In this document: in pieces, positions 52,627 to 61,996 of the stretch
How positions within the stretch are numbered: the stretch's first letter is position 1
Layout: every line of letters starts with the position of its first letter
NCBI RefSeq assembly: GCF_003711805.1
Contig: NZ_QXCP01000003.1
Coordinates: 248,001-312,000, forward strand
Source of the DNA: Brachybacterium sp. EE-P12
GTDB lineage: Bacteria > Actinomycetota > Actinomycetes > Actinomycetales > Dermabacteraceae
Direction of reading: 5' to 3'
Length of the DNA stretch: 64,000 nucleotides
Translations under genes and position numbers: made by a program
Notes under the pieces: generated by a model
The model's input: the letters and a program-made list of their open reading frames with translations, nothing else
Databases searched by the model: none
What the model was told of the DNA's origin: nothing

Positions 52627-53370
52627 ATGCCGAGCCCCGGAGCGACGCCGCCACGTCCGACGCCGAAGGCCCTCGCCGGCCGCACCGACCCCGCGCGCGC
52701 GGTGACGCCGGTGGACTACAGCGCCGTCCCCGGCCGCCGACCCGCCGCGCAGCCCTCGGACCGGCTGCCGCGACGTCGCGCCCGCACCGTCGAGCTGCCG
52801 CGGCGCCCCGCCGAGGCGCCGACCGGGGCCGTGCACACGCTCGACGCCGACGACCCCCGGCCGCTGCCGCGTCCGCTGCGGATCCGGGACGAGGACATCC
52901 GCGCTGTCGGCGTCGCCGGGGCCGACGGGGAGCGGATCGTGCAGGCCGTCGCGGATCCCGAGGACGCCTGGACCGCGGACGCCGGCACGAGCGACCACTT
53001 CCTCCGCGGGGACCTCGTGGTGCAGGTGCGCCGCGCGGACAACGCCGTGATCGGCCTGTTCTCCGCCCGCTACGCGCTGAGCGTGCGACCGGCGGAGTAC
53101 GAGCCGGCCCTCGACATCGCGGAGGCCGCCGCCGGTCCCTCGACCCGCGGCGGGCAGGGCACCCGCCACCCGACCTCCCGGCGCGAGCTGCTGCGCCGCA
53201 TGGAGGAGGCGGGCTTCGTGGTCACACCGGGAGCGACCCACGGCCGCGTCACCCATCCCGCGCATCCCGGGCTCGTGCTGCCCTTCGCCTCGACGCCCTC
53301 GGATCGTCGCTTCACCCGGCACGCGGTCGCGCAGATCCGTCGCGTCTTCGGGATCGACCTGCGGCGCTGA
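52627..53370 (+). CDS. unknown protein with HicA-like C-terminal domain
   Basis: The 247-residue product has a disordered Arg/Pro-rich N-terminus (about 70 residues), a beta-rich middle with the pattern DHFLRGDLVVQVRRADNAVIGLFSAR, and a last ~60 residues that follow the HicA fold: SRRELLRRMEEAGFVV, GATHGRV (where HicA has G-S-H), LVLPF, and HAVAQIRRVFGIDL (HicA: gtlrsIlkqagl). GGAGGGAGGGGAG precedes ATG 52627. No hicB-like neighbour is seen. Confidence 0.6.
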   Translation: MPSPGATPPRPTPKALAGRTDPARAVTPVDYSAVPGRRPAAQPSDRLPRRRARTVELPRRPAEAPTGAVHTLDADDPRPLPRPLRIRDEDIRAVGVAGADGERIVQAVADPEDAWTADAGTSDHFLRGDLVVQVRRADNAVIGLFSARYALSVRPAEYEPALDIAEAAAGPSTRGGQGTRHPTSRRELLRRMEEAGFVVTPGATHGRVTHPAHPGLVLPFASTPSDRRFTRHAVAQIRRVFGIDLRR

Positions 53371-53389
53371 GGGCCCCGGACAGAAAGGT

Positions 53390-53417
53390 GCCCCGGCTCG
53401 TCCCCACGAGCCGGGGC
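53390..53417. terminator. 12-bp hairpin terminator
   Basis: GCCCCGGCTCGT-cccc-ACGAGCCGGGGC, 20 bases after the HicA-like gene, followed by CATCCCTTTCCC. Confidence 0.75.
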
Positions 53418-53575
53418 CATCCCTTTCCCCCGCGTCCCGGATCAGCGGATCCCGCTTCCTCCTCAGTCGGCGGGTCCTCCGGTGACGCGTTGAGAACAGT
53501 GAACACGCCCTCCCGGACAAACCCCTGTGCCGAGTCTGTCCATTCCCTGGAAACGCGCCTCCGTGAGCCTTGCGA

Positions 53576-53779
53576 TCAGTCGCTGACCTGCCGGGAGTCG
53601 AGGATCGAGAAGCTCGCGCGGCCCAGCAGCCGCAGCAGGCGGACCAGTCGGTCGAAGGTGATCGCGCCGGCGACCGCGCGCATCACCTGGATCAGCTCGA
53701 GCCGCTCGTCGCCCTCGTGACGGTGCTCGGCGTCGGGGTCCTGGTCGCGGTGCTCGCGGTGTCGGTGGTGCGGGCTCAG
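53576..53779 (-). CDS. candidate 67-residue protein, CTG start coupled to upstream gene
   Basis: The frame runs from a CTG whose CTGA overlaps the stop of the upstream gene. Codons are almost purely G/C in third position, and the product looks natural: a His/Asp/Glu/Arg-rich half (HHRHREHRDQDPDAEHRHEG) and a helical half VMRAVAGAITFDRLVRLLRLLG ending SILDSRQVSD. No ATG/GTG lies upstream in frame without running through the neighbour. The shorter alternative starts at GTG 53686. No family recognised. Confidence 0.42.
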   Translation of the reverse strand: MSPHHRHREHRDQDPDAEHRHEGDERLELIQVMRAVAGAITFDRLVRLLRLLGRASFSILDSRQVSD

Positions 53780-54195
53780 TCGCCCACCGGCATGCGGAGC
53801 TCCTCGCCGTCCGGGGCGTAGAAGCGGGAGCTCCGGGTCGCGAGCCCGATGTCCTGGGAGGACTGGTTCTCGATCGTGATGTCCACGCCGAGGAATTCGC
53901 GGTTCTCCGTCTGGCTCTCCGTCGAGGGGCCCTCGGTGGGCTTGTCCGCCGGCTGGTCGGTCTCGAGCCCCGTGGTGGGGTGCTCGGACGGCGAGTCGGA
54001 CGGCCCGGGGCCGGTCGGGCTCGTGGTCGAGGTCGGCTCGGGACCGTCCTCGGCGTCCTCGCCGATCAGGAACAGACCCACACCGACGACGCCGACGACG
54101 AGCACGAGCAGGAGCGCACAGCCGCAGGCCAGCCCGACGTAGAGCGGCATGCGGCTCTTCGGCGGGGTCGGCGGCATGCCGTACGGGGTGCTCAT
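53776..54195 (-). CDS. single-span membrane protein with extracytoplasmic tail
   Basis: A 139-residue protein: a short Pro-rich cytoplasmic start, one helix (VGLACGCALLLVLVVGVVGVGLFL), a Ser/Thr/Pro/Glu-rich extracellular linker and a ~40-residue tail of DUF4352-like type (GVDITIENQSSQDIGLATRSSRFYAPDG). Function unknown. It may be coupled to the small ORF that overlaps its stop. Confidence 0.65.
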   Translation of the reverse strand: MSTPYGMPPTPPKSRMPLYVGLACGCALLLVLVVGVVGVGLFLIGEDAEDGPEPTSTTSPTGPGPSDSPSEHPTTGLETDQPADKPTEGPSTESQTENREFLGVDITIENQSSQDIGLATRSSRFYAPDGEELRMPVGD

Positions 54196-54373
54196 GAGGG
54201 GCCTCCGCCTCTGATCGGGAGCTCTCGGACACACGCTAGCCCGGCGCCGCGCGTCGATGTGCGATCCGCCACTGCGTTCGCCATACTGGCCGGGTATCGA
54301 CGACCAGCCCACCCTGCGGCGGTCCGGCAGCGGAGCACGATTCCCGAAGGCGCCGGACCGGTCGCACGAGGAG

Positions 54374-56191
54374 ATGATCGCCTTGCTGACCAGACTCCAC
54401 GATGCGCTCAGACTGCGCACCTCACCCGTGATCTTCTTCGGCTCGGCGGCGATCATCATCGCCTTCGTGCTGGGCACGATCCTGTTCACCGACGCCCTGA
54501 ACTCCGGGGTCTCCGGCGCCTCGGACTGGCTGCTGACCAACCTCGGCTGGTTCTACATCCTCGGCGTCACCGTGTTCCTGGCCTTCCTGATCTTCATCGC
54601 GATGGGGCGCTTCGGCCGGGTGAAGCTCGGCCCCGACGACGAACCGCCCGAGCACTCCGGAGCCGCCTGGTTCGCGATGCTGTTCGCGGCGGGCATCGGC
54701 TCGATCCTCATGTTCTGGGGCGTGGCCGAGCCGATCAGCCACTTCGGCGATCCGCCGCGCGGCACCGAGCTGGGCATCGAGGCCGGCACGTGGGCCGCCG
54801 CCCACGACGCCATGAACTTCACCTACTACCACTTCACGCTGCACACCTGGGCGATCTTCACCCTGCCGGCGCTGGCCTTCGCGTACTTCATCCACAAGCG
54901 CAACCTGCCGCCGCGCGTCAGCTCGATCTTCCAGCCGCTGCTGGGAGAGGGCATCCACGGACCGATCGGGAAGCTGATCGACATCGTCGCGATCATCGGC
55001 ACGATCTTCGGCATCGCTGTCTCGGTGGGGCTGGGGACCCTGCAGATCAACGGCGGCCTGAACCAGCTCTTCGGGATCCCCGAGAACGCGGGCTGGAACC
55101 TCATCATCATCGGCGTGGTGTGCGGCCTGGCGCTCATCTCGGTCTCCCTCGGCCTGGAGAAGGGCATCAAGGTCCTCTCCAACCTCAACATCGTCATGGC
55201 CGTGCTGCTGCTGATCTTCGTGCTGGTCGCCGGCGGCTCGACCCTCTTCATCATCAGGGGGACCCTGGAGTCCTTCGGCAGCTATCTGGTGAACCTGCCC
55301 GAGCTCGCGCTGTGGAACGACACCCAGGCCGACTCCGGCTGGCAGAACACGTGGACCGTCTTCTACTGGGCCTGGACCATCACGTGGTCGCCCTTCGTGG
55401 GAATCTTCATCGCCCGCATCTCCAAGGGTCGCACCATCCGTCAGTTCGTCTCCGGCGTGCTCGCGGTGCCGGCCGGATTCTCCGTGCTGTGGTTCGGGAT
55501 CTTCGGCTACGCGAGCTTCGACATCGAGCTGCGCGGCGACGGCGGGCTCGTGGACCGGGTGGTGGGCGACGGTGACATCCCCGGGGCGCTGTTCGCCTTC
55601 CTGGACCACTACCCGGCCGAGTTCCTCGTCTCGGTGATCGCGATCATCCTGGTGGTGATCTTCTTCGTCACCTCTGTGGACTCCGCGGCGCTGGTCACCG
55701 ACTCGATGGCCAACGGCCACGAGGACTACAACCCGCTGGGGCAGCGCATCTTCTGGGGCGTCTCGATCGGGCTGATCACCGCGACGCTGCTGGTGTTCTC
55801 CGGCGAGGACGGGCTGACCGCCCTGCAGTCCACGATCATCCTCGTGGGCCTGCCGTTCTTCATCATGGGCTGGTTCCAGATGTACGCCCTGCTGCGCGCG
55901 CTGAAGGAGGACGCGGGCGAGCTGCCGCGGATGCGCACCCGCGAGTGGGCGCAGGTGCTGCCGCCGGAGGAGTTCGAGCGGCGCGAGGAGGACGAGGAGT
56001 ACGACACCGAGGACTACGTCATCGAGCCGACCTTCACCACCGAGGTTCCGGTCATGACCGACCCCTACGAGGAGATCGAGGAGGTCGAGGAGGACCAGGC
56101 GAGCACCGGCCCGGACAGGGGGACCCTCCCGGCCCGGACCGGCAGCGCCCGCGCTCCGCTGCCCGAGAGCGGCCGGGACGAGTTCCGCTGA
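54374..56191 (+). CDS. BCCT-family betaine/choline/carnitine transporter
   Basis: A 605-residue, 12-helix transporter. The BCCT signature is WTVFYWAWTITWSPFVGIFIARISKGRTIRQF, with GWGGP-like LMFWGVAEPISHFGDPP. It takes up betaine-type osmolytes with Na+ or H+. The cytoplasmic C-terminal tail (~90 residues) is highly acidic (EEDEEYDTEDYV, EEIEEVEED), likely an osmosensing or regulatory tail. ATG 54374 is used. TTG 54383 has better spacing to GAGGAG and cannot be ruled out. Confidence 0.9.
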   Translation: MIALLTRLHDALRLRTSPVIFFGSAAIIIAFVLGTILFTDALNSGVSGASDWLLTNLGWFYILGVTVFLAFLIFIAMGRFGRVKLGPDDEPPEHSGAAWFAMLFAAGIGSILMFWGVAEPISHFGDPPRGTELGIEAGTWAAAHDAMNFTYYHFTLHTWAIFTLPALAFAYFIHKRNLPPRVSSIFQPLLGEGIHGPIGKLIDIVAIIGTIFGIAVSVGLGTLQINGGLNQLFGIPENAGWNLIIIGVVCGLALISVSLGLEKGIKVLSNLNIVMAVLLLIFVLVAGGSTLFIIRGTLESFGSYLVNLPELALWNDTQADSGWQNTWTVFYWAWTITWSPFVGIFIARISKGRTIRQFVSGVLAVPAGFSVLWFGIFGYASFDIELRGDGGLVDRVVGDGDIPGALFAFLDHYPAEFLVSVIAIILVVIFFVTSVDSAALVTDSMANGHEDYNPLGQRIFWGVSIGLITATLLVFSGEDGLTALQSTIILVGLPFFIMGWFQMYALLRALKEDAGELPRMRTREWAQVLPPEEFERREEDEEYDTEDYVIEPTFTTEVPVMTDPYEEIEEVEEDQASTGPDRGTLPARTGSARAPLPESGRDEFR

Positions 56192-56202
56192 GCGGCACGG
56201 GG

Positions 56203-57192
56203 TCAGGCCGGGTCGGCCTGATGGCGGTCGGCGCTGCGGCGGTAGTACATCGCGAGCACCGCGCCGGAGAGGTTGTGCCAGATCGAGAAGATCGCGGCGG
56301 GCAGCGCTGCGGCCGGGCTGAACGCGGAGGCGGCGAGCGTCGCGGCGAGGCCCGAGTTCTGCATTCCGACCTCGACCGAGGTGGTGCGCGCGGCGCGCTC
56401 GCCCTGGCGCAGCAGCCGGGCGGCCCAGTAGCCGAGCAGGTAGCCGAGCCCGTTGTGCAGGACGACCGCCAGCAGCACGATCGCGCCGGCGGAGACGATC
56501 GCCTCGGTCGAGCCGGAGACCACCGAGACCACGACCAGCGAGATGCCGGCGACGGAGACCCACGGCAGCGCCGGCAGGATCCGGTCCACGAGCGTCCCGG
56601 CGACGAGGCGCACCACGAGGCCGCCGATCACGGGGATCAGCACCATCTGCACGATCGACAGCGCCATCGAGCCCGCGTCCACGGGAAGATAGGAGCCCGC
56701 GAGCCACAGGGTCAGCAGCGGGGTGAACAGCGGCGCGAGCAGGGTCGAGATCGAGGTCATGGTCACCGACAGGGCGGTGTCCGCCTTCGCGAGATAGCAG
56801 ATCACGTTCGAGCTGGTGCCGCCGGGGGCGCAGCCGACGAGGATCACGCCCACGGCGAGCTCGGGCGGCAGCTGCAGCAGCACCGAGATGCCGAGGCCCA
56901 CCAGCGGCATGATCACGTACTGCGCGACCACGCCGATCAGCACGGGCAGCGGCCGTCGCACGACCAGGCCGAAGTCCGGGATCGTGAGCGTGAGCCCCAT
57001 CGCGAACATGATGACGCCCAGGTAGATGCTGGTGAACGGGGCGAGGGCCTGGCCCACCGAGGGGGCGAGGAACCCGAGCGCGGCGGTGAGGAGGATCAGG
57101 GCGGGGAAGATCGTCACCGCGATGCGCGCGGAGCGGTCCTCGGAGGCGCGCGCGGTGCTCGCGGGCGCGGGGGAGGGGGTCTGGAGCGTCAT
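56203..57192 (-). CDS. bile acid:Na+ symporter-like transporter
   Basis: A 329-residue protein of the SBF/ASBT family. About nine helices. Family motifs MFAMGLTLTIPDF, the crossover GCAPGGTSSNVICYLAKADTALSV and GMQNSGLAATLAA are intact. Bacterial members carry organic anions such as pantoate or bile-acid-like compounds, with the substrate unknown. TACAGT lies eight bases before the ATG (leaderless). Confidence 0.88.
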   Translation of the reverse strand: MTLQTPSPAPASTARASEDRSARIAVTIFPALILLTAALGFLAPSVGQALAPFTSIYLGVIMFAMGLTLTIPDFGLVVRRPLPVLIGVVAQYVIMPLVGLGISVLLQLPPELAVGVILVGCAPGGTSSNVICYLAKADTALSVTMTSISTLLAPLFTPLLTLWLAGSYLPVDAGSMALSIVQMVLIPVIGGLVVRLVAGTLVDRILPALPWVSVAGISLVVVSVVSGSTEAIVSAGAIVLLAVVLHNGLGYLLGYWAARLLRQGERAARTTSVEVGMQNSGLAATLAASAFSPAAALPAAIFSIWHNLSGAVLAMYYRRSADRHQADPA

Positions 57193-57263
57193 GGGAGCAC
57201 TGTACTGCCCTGTGAGACAGCGGTCCGATATGTGGACGCCTGGTGGTCCCGGCGGTCGTCGGC

Positions 57264-58757
57264 TCAGCGCCGTTGGCGCGCCGGGACCTGCCAGGCGTGC
57301 ACGGGCTCGCGGGAGTCGACGCCCGCCCGGTAGCGGCGGGTCATCTCCGCGAGCGCCTGTTCGCGCGTGCCGCCGCGCAGCTCGAGCGAGGTGACCGTGT
57401 CGATCTGCCAGCGGGCGCCGTTGCGGCCGGTGCGGGCGCGCTCGGTGAGGATCTCCCCGTAGCGGGCGACCACCGCCGGATCGGCGCCGAGCTCGCGCAG
57501 TCCCTCCATCGCCTGCGGGATCAGGTGCTGCTGGAGCAGGTCCGCGACCCGCACGCGGCCCACCTTCGGCCAGCGCACCCGCGCCTCGAGACCCCAGCGG
57601 GCGCACTGCTGGAAGGACTCGTCGGCCTGCTCGAAGCTCATCCGCGACCACAGCGGCCGCCGCTCGTGCACGAGCGAGTGCACGATGCCGTAGAAGAAGG
57701 CGGCGTTCGCGGCCATGTCCGCCGGCGTCGGCCCCGCCGGCAGCAGACGGTTCTCCAGCCGCAGGTGCGGCAGGTCCGTGCCGGGATCGTAGATCGGGCG
57801 GTTCCAGCGCCAGACCGTGCCGTTGTGCAGCATCAGCTCGTGCAGGCGGGGCGAGCGCCCCTCGGTCAGCAGCGGCTCCTCCGCCATCTCCCGCGACTCC
57901 GGGATCAGGGCCGGGAACAGCCGCACGTTCTCCTCGAACAGGTCGAACATCGAGGTGATCCAGCGCTCGCCGAACCACACCCGCGGCCGTACCCCCTGTG
58001 CCGCGTACTCGGGTGGTCGCGTGTCCAGGGCCTGCACGAAGGTGGGGATGCGGGTCTCGTGCCACAGCCGCCTGCCCAGCAGGAACGGGGAGTTCGCGGC
58101 GAGCGCGACCTGCGGGCCGGCGATCGCCTGCGCCGCGTTCCACGCGGCCGCGAACTGCTCGGGCGGGACCTGCAGGTGCAGCTGCATCGAGGTGCAGGCG
58201 CTCTCCGGCGCGATCGAGTCGAAGGTCGTGTCCACCCCGCGGCCCTCGCCCTCGATCCGCAGCGTGATCTCCTCGCCGCGCGCCTCCATCACGCTGGACT
58301 CGAGCGCCTCGTAGCGAGCCCCGGGCGCGCGCCAGGACTCGTCGGCGAAGAGGTCCTCCGAGATGGTGGGCAGATGGCCGACGGGCACGACCCGGGCCCC
58401 GCGGGCCCGGGCGGCCTCGTCGGCCCGGTCGATCGCGGCGCCGAGCGCCGTCTCGAGCTCGCCGAGGCCCGTCCCGTCGGGGCGGGTGACCGGCAGGTTG
58501 GCCTCGAGGTTGAAGCGGCCGATCTCGTGGACGTACTGCTCGTCGAGGTCCTCCAGCAGGGTGTCCGCGATCAGCGCGGGCGCCATCGAGTCCTGCTCGG
58601 CCAGGTTCATCTCGAGCTCGACGCCCACGGTCCCCTCGTCGACGAACTCCGCCGTGTCCAGGAAGGTCTCGAAGAGGTCGAGGTTGCGTCGCAGCTCCCG
58701 CCGGTAGCGGGTGCGCTGGGACCGGGTGTACTCGGTCGTGCCGATCTCGCGTCCCAT
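57264..58757 (-). CDS. GCS2-family glutamate-cysteine ligase-like enzyme
   Basis: A 497-residue ATP-dependent carboxylate-amine ligase fold (PF04107-like): FVDEGTVGVELEMNL, GRFNLEANLPV, SMQLHLQVPPEQF and HNGTVWRWNRPIYD. Such enzymes join glutamate to an amine. Actinomycetes use mycothiol, so true glutathione synthesis is unlikely. EgtA-like or another gamma-glutamyl product is an alternative. A perfect GGAGG precedes ATG 58757. It is divergent from the flavoprotein gene. Confidence 0.78.
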   Translation of the reverse strand: MGREIGTTEYTRSQRTRYRRELRRNLDLFETFLDTAEFVDEGTVGVELEMNLAEQDSMAPALIADTLLEDLDEQYVHEIGRFNLEANLPVTRPDGTGLGELETALGAAIDRADEAARARGARVVPVGHLPTISEDLFADESWRAPGARYEALESSVMEARGEEITLRIEGEGRGVDTTFDSIAPESACTSMQLHLQVPPEQFAAAWNAAQAIAGPQVALAANSPFLLGRRLWHETRIPTFVQALDTRPPEYAAQGVRPRVWFGERWITSMFDLFEENVRLFPALIPESREMAEEPLLTEGRSPRLHELMLHNGTVWRWNRPIYDPGTDLPHLRLENRLLPAGPTPADMAANAAFFYGIVHSLVHERRPLWSRMSFEQADESFQQCARWGLEARVRWPKVGRVRVADLLQQHLIPQAMEGLRELGADPAVVARYGEILTERARTGRNGARWQIDTVTSLELRGGTREQALAEMTRRYRAGVDSREPVHAWQVPARQRR

Positions 58758-58901
58758 GGTGGTGACCTCCGGTGCAGGCGGACGGGGCCCGCTCATCCAA
58801 GCACGTGCGCGGCCGCGCACGCACGCGGAGTCCGGGGCGCGGGGCGTCGTGGATCACAGGTGAGGGCTACCCTGGGAGCACCCTCGCCGAAGGAGGCTCC
58901 G

Positions 58902-60122
58902 ATGACGGACCCCAAGGACAGCTACGACCACGTGATCATCGGCGGCGGGATCGCCGCGGACGCCGCCGCGCGCGCGATCCGGGCCGAGGACGAGACCGCG
59001 AGCATCGCGATCCTCTCCGCGGACGCCCACGCCCCCGTGTACCGTCCGGCCCTGTCGAAGGACCTGTGGACCGGCGAGGACCCGGATCCGACCTCTCAGG
59101 ACCTCGGCACCGCCGAGGCCGCCGGCGCGGAGCTGTTCACCTCCACCGTCGTCACCGAGCTGCTGCCCTCCTCGCGCACCGTCGTCACCGCGCGCGGCGA
59201 GCGGATCCACTACCGCACCGCGCTGCTCGCGACGGGCTCCGTGCCGCGCCGGCTCCCCGAGGTCGGGGACCGGCGCGTCGCCTACCTGCGCACCGTCGGC
59301 GACTACCGCCACCTGCGCTCCCTCGCCGTGGACGGCGCCCGTCTCGTCGTCGTGGGCGGCGGCTACATCGGCACCGAGGTCGCCGCCGCGCTCACCCGCA
59401 CCGGCGCGGAGGTCACCCTCGCCCACGGCGGGGAACGGATCCTCGAGCACATGTTCCCCACCTCGATCACCTCCCACCTCGAGCAGGTCTTCACCGAGAA
59501 GGGTGTGGAGCTCGTGGGCGGATTCCGCCTCGAGGACGTCACCGCCGGGGAGAGCCTCGCCCTCCGCGCGGAGGACGGGAGGACGCTCGAGGCCGACGCC
59601 GTCGTGCTCGGGCTCGGCGCGCGCCCCGACACCTTCCTCGCCGCGCAGGCCGGGATCGACACCGATCGCGAGCTCGTGATCGTCGACCCGCACCTGCGCA
59701 CCAGCGCCCCGGACGTCTTCGCGGCCGGGGACGTGGTGCTCTACGACGACGCGCTGCTGGGCCGGCGCCACGTCGAGCACGTCGACCACGCCGAGGCCTC
59801 CGGCGCCCTGGCCGGGAAGAACATGACCCGCCCCGAGGCGGAGCGGGAGGAGTACGAGCACACGCCGCTGTTCTTCTCCGACCTCTTCGACGACGGCTAC
59901 GAGGCGGTGGGGCGCTTGGACTCCTCCCTGGAGATGCGGGAGGTGTGGGACGAGGAGAGGACCGCGGCCGTGGTCCACTACCTCGAGGACGACCGCGTCG
60001 AGGGCGTGCTGCTGTGGAACACCTGGGACTCGGTGCCCGCCGCGCGGCAGCTGATCGCCGACTCCCAGGCCGGGGACCTCCCCCTCGACTCCCTGGAGGG
60101 CAGGATCCCGCCCGGCGGCTGA
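58902..60122 (+). CDS. NAD(P)H-dependent FAD oxidoreductase (ferredoxin reductase/AIF-like)
   Basis: A 406-residue flavoprotein: the FAD dinucleotide fold HVIIGGGIAADAAARAI, the NAD fold LVVVGGGYIGTEVAAAL, the FAD-binding TSAPDVFAAGDV, and a C-terminal domain with HTPLFFSDLFDDGYEAVG. It resembles ferredoxin/putidaredoxin reductases. No ferredoxin gene is adjacent. AAGGAGG lies before ATG 58902. Confidence 0.85.
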   Translation: MTDPKDSYDHVIIGGGIAADAAARAIRAEDETASIAILSADAHAPVYRPALSKDLWTGEDPDPTSQDLGTAEAAGAELFTSTVVTELLPSSRTVVTARGERIHYRTALLATGSVPRRLPEVGDRRVAYLRTVGDYRHLRSLAVDGARLVVVGGGYIGTEVAAALTRTGAEVTLAHGGERILEHMFPTSITSHLEQVFTEKGVELVGGFRLEDVTAGESLALRAEDGRTLEADAVVLGLGARPDTFLAAQAGIDTDRELVIVDPHLRTSAPDVFAAGDVVLYDDALLGRRHVEHVDHAEASGALAGKNMTRPEAEREEYEHTPLFFSDLFDDGYEAVGRLDSSLEMREVWDEERTAAVVHYLEDDRVEGVLLWNTWDSVPAARQLIADSQAGDLPLDSLEGRIPPGG

Positions 60123-60148
60123 GCCGGGGCGCGTGACAGACTGGCCGG

Positions 60149-60928
60149 GTGAGCACGCCGATGAACACCTCCCTGCCCTGGCCCGACGGCGCCGAGGTGC
60201 TGCCGATCGCCGCCCTGCGCCCGGTCCTGGACCGCCTCGCCTCCCTCGTCACCACCCATGAGGAGGACGCCGCGCAGATCCCCGGCCTCGCCGTGAGCGA
60301 GGAGGAGGTCGCCGCGGATCCCCCGCCCGCCCTCGAGCAGCTCGTGGACGAGCTCGGCGGGATCGAGCTGCGCGGCGCCCGCGTGCTGGACCTGCTGGTC
60401 GAGGACCGCACCGACGTGGGGCCCTACACCCTGCTCGGCGACGCGAGGACCTACTACCCCCTGTACGAGACGCCGGACGCCGCAGTGGTGCTGACCCTCG
60501 ACGAGCACGGCACCCCCGGCGCCGTCCACGGCATCGGCGAGGACCTCTCCCTGCAGCTGGCCGCCCCGGACCTCACCACCTATCTGGGCCTGTTCGCCGA
60601 CGCGCTCGAGGCGACCCTCGCCGCGCTCGCCGAACGCGGCCCCGCGGAGGAGGACACCGACACGGAGCGCACCGAGGTCGCCGAGCAGCTCATGGACGCG
60701 CACCTCTTCGCCGCGCTGCTGGGCACGGTCGACGGGGTCCCGGAGGCGGAGCTCGTCCCCGCCGAGGGGGACGCCGCGGCCGACGGCGCGCTCGCGCTCG
60801 CCGACCTGCGCGGCGCCGCCCTCGGCACGCGCGTGGACCCGATGGACGTCGACGTGCCCGGCGACCCGCTCGAGACGCACCTGTCCTGGCGCGAGCACGG
60901 GCTCGTCATCGCCGTCCACGGCGGCTGA
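60149..60928 (+). CDS. acidic cytoplasmic protein, unknown (SUKH-like pattern)
   Basis: A 259-residue, strongly acidic protein without membrane segments. LEQLVDELGGIELRGARVLDLLVEDRTDVGPY and FADALEATLAALAERG recall SMI1/KNR4 (SUKH) immunity-type folds, but the match is weak. GTG 60149 is used, with CAGACT just upstream. It is part of a plus-strand series with the PLP enzyme. Confidence 0.6.
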   Translation: MSTPMNTSLPWPDGAEVLPIAALRPVLDRLASLVTTHEEDAAQIPGLAVSEEEVAADPPPALEQLVDELGGIELRGARVLDLLVEDRTDVGPYTLLGDARTYYPLYETPDAAVVLTLDEHGTPGAVHGIGEDLSLQLAAPDLTTYLGLFADALEATLAALAERGPAEEDTDTERTEVAEQLMDAHLFAALLGTVDGVPEAELVPAEGDAAADGALALADLRGAALGTRVDPMDVDVPGDPLETHLSWREHGLVIAVHGG

Positions 60929-60997
60929 ACCGCAGCCGGCAGGTCTACCCTGGTGGGAGGGCCCTTCACCCGTGAGGACCGGATCAGGAGCAGTGAC

Positions 60998-61897
60998 ATG
61001 ACCGCGACCAGCCCCGATGCCCCCGCCCCCGTGCTCGTGCTGGTCCCCGGCGCGACCGGGGCACCCGCCGACGGCGGCGAGGGCTTCCATCTCGCCGATC
61101 CCGCGGTCCCGCAGCTCTCGGTCACCGACCTCGTCGCCACCCGCGGCGACGGGATCTTCGAGACCATCGGCGCCTTCGACGGCACGCCCGTCAACGTCGG
61201 CCCGCATCTCGCGCGACTGGCCCGCAGCGCCGAGATGATGGACCTGCCCGCCCCCGACCAGGGCGTGCTCGCCGCCGCGATCGACGCCGCGATCACCGCG
61301 CACGACCCCGTCCCCGAGCTCAGCGTGCGCGTGATGTACACCCGCGGCGTCGAGGGCTCCGGCACCCCCACCTGCTGGATCCACGCCCGCGTCTCCGACG
61401 ACTGGAGCCCCTATCGGGCCGGGATGAAGGTCGCGGTGCTGGACCGGGGTCTCGCCACCACCGTCACGCGCACCAGTCCCTGGCTGCTGCCCGGCGCGAA
61501 GACCCTCAGCTACGCCGTGAACATGGCCGCCGTGCGCGAGGCGAAGCGCCGCGGCGCCGCCGACGTGCTCTTCCTCGCCTCCGACGGCTATGTGCTCGAG
61601 GGCCCCACCTCGACCCTCCTCGTGCGCCGCGGCGACACCTTCCTCACCACCCCCGTCAGCGCCGGCGTGCTCGAGGGCACGAGCGTGGCGACCCTCTTCG
61701 CCTGGCTGCGCGAGCAGCAGGGCCTCGTCGCCGGGGAGGAGCTCATGACCGTGCAGGACGTCCGCGACTCCGACGGCGCCTGGCTGCTGTCCTCGACCCG
61801 GCTGGCCGCCCCGATCACGCACCTGGACGAGCACGAGCTGCCTGTGGACCACGAGCTCACCGCCCGCTTCCAGCGGGTGCTCACCGGCGGGATCTGA
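60998..61897 (+). CDS. pabC: class IV PLP enzyme, aminodeoxychorismate lyase-like
   Basis: The 299-residue fold-type IV PLP protein has its catalytic Lys168 in LLPGAKTLSYAVNM, with ATRGDGIFETIGAFDGTPVNVGPHLARL and EGPTSTLLVRRGD. It would form 4-aminobenzoate for folate, though D-amino-acid or branched-chain aminotransferase activity is possible in this family. CAGGAGCAGTGAC precedes ATG 60998. Confidence 0.82.
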   Translation: MTATSPDAPAPVLVLVPGATGAPADGGEGFHLADPAVPQLSVTDLVATRGDGIFETIGAFDGTPVNVGPHLARLARSAEMMDLPAPDQGVLAAAIDAAITAHDPVPELSVRVMYTRGVEGSGTPTCWIHARVSDDWSPYRAGMKVAVLDRGLATTVTRTSPWLLPGAKTLSYAVNMAAVREAKRRGAADVLFLASDGYVLEGPTSTLLVRRGDTFLTTPVSAGVLEGTSVATLFAWLREQQGLVAGEELMTVQDVRDSDGAWLLSSTRLAAPITHLDEHELPVDHELTARFQRVLTGGI

Positions 61898-61996
61898 CCT
61901 GAGGGGAACCGGCCCGGCGCGCGCCGAGCAGCGCTTGCGGGTGCCAGAATCAGGGGTCGCCGCACCTGGCCGCACGAGGCCGCACCGGGAGGAACC

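Noticed and set aside
57243-58901. N-terminal extension of the flavoprotein frame back to 57243
   Set aside because: The FAD fold begins right after ATG 58902 with a proper ribosome binding site. The upstream part is antisense shadow of the GCS2-like gene.
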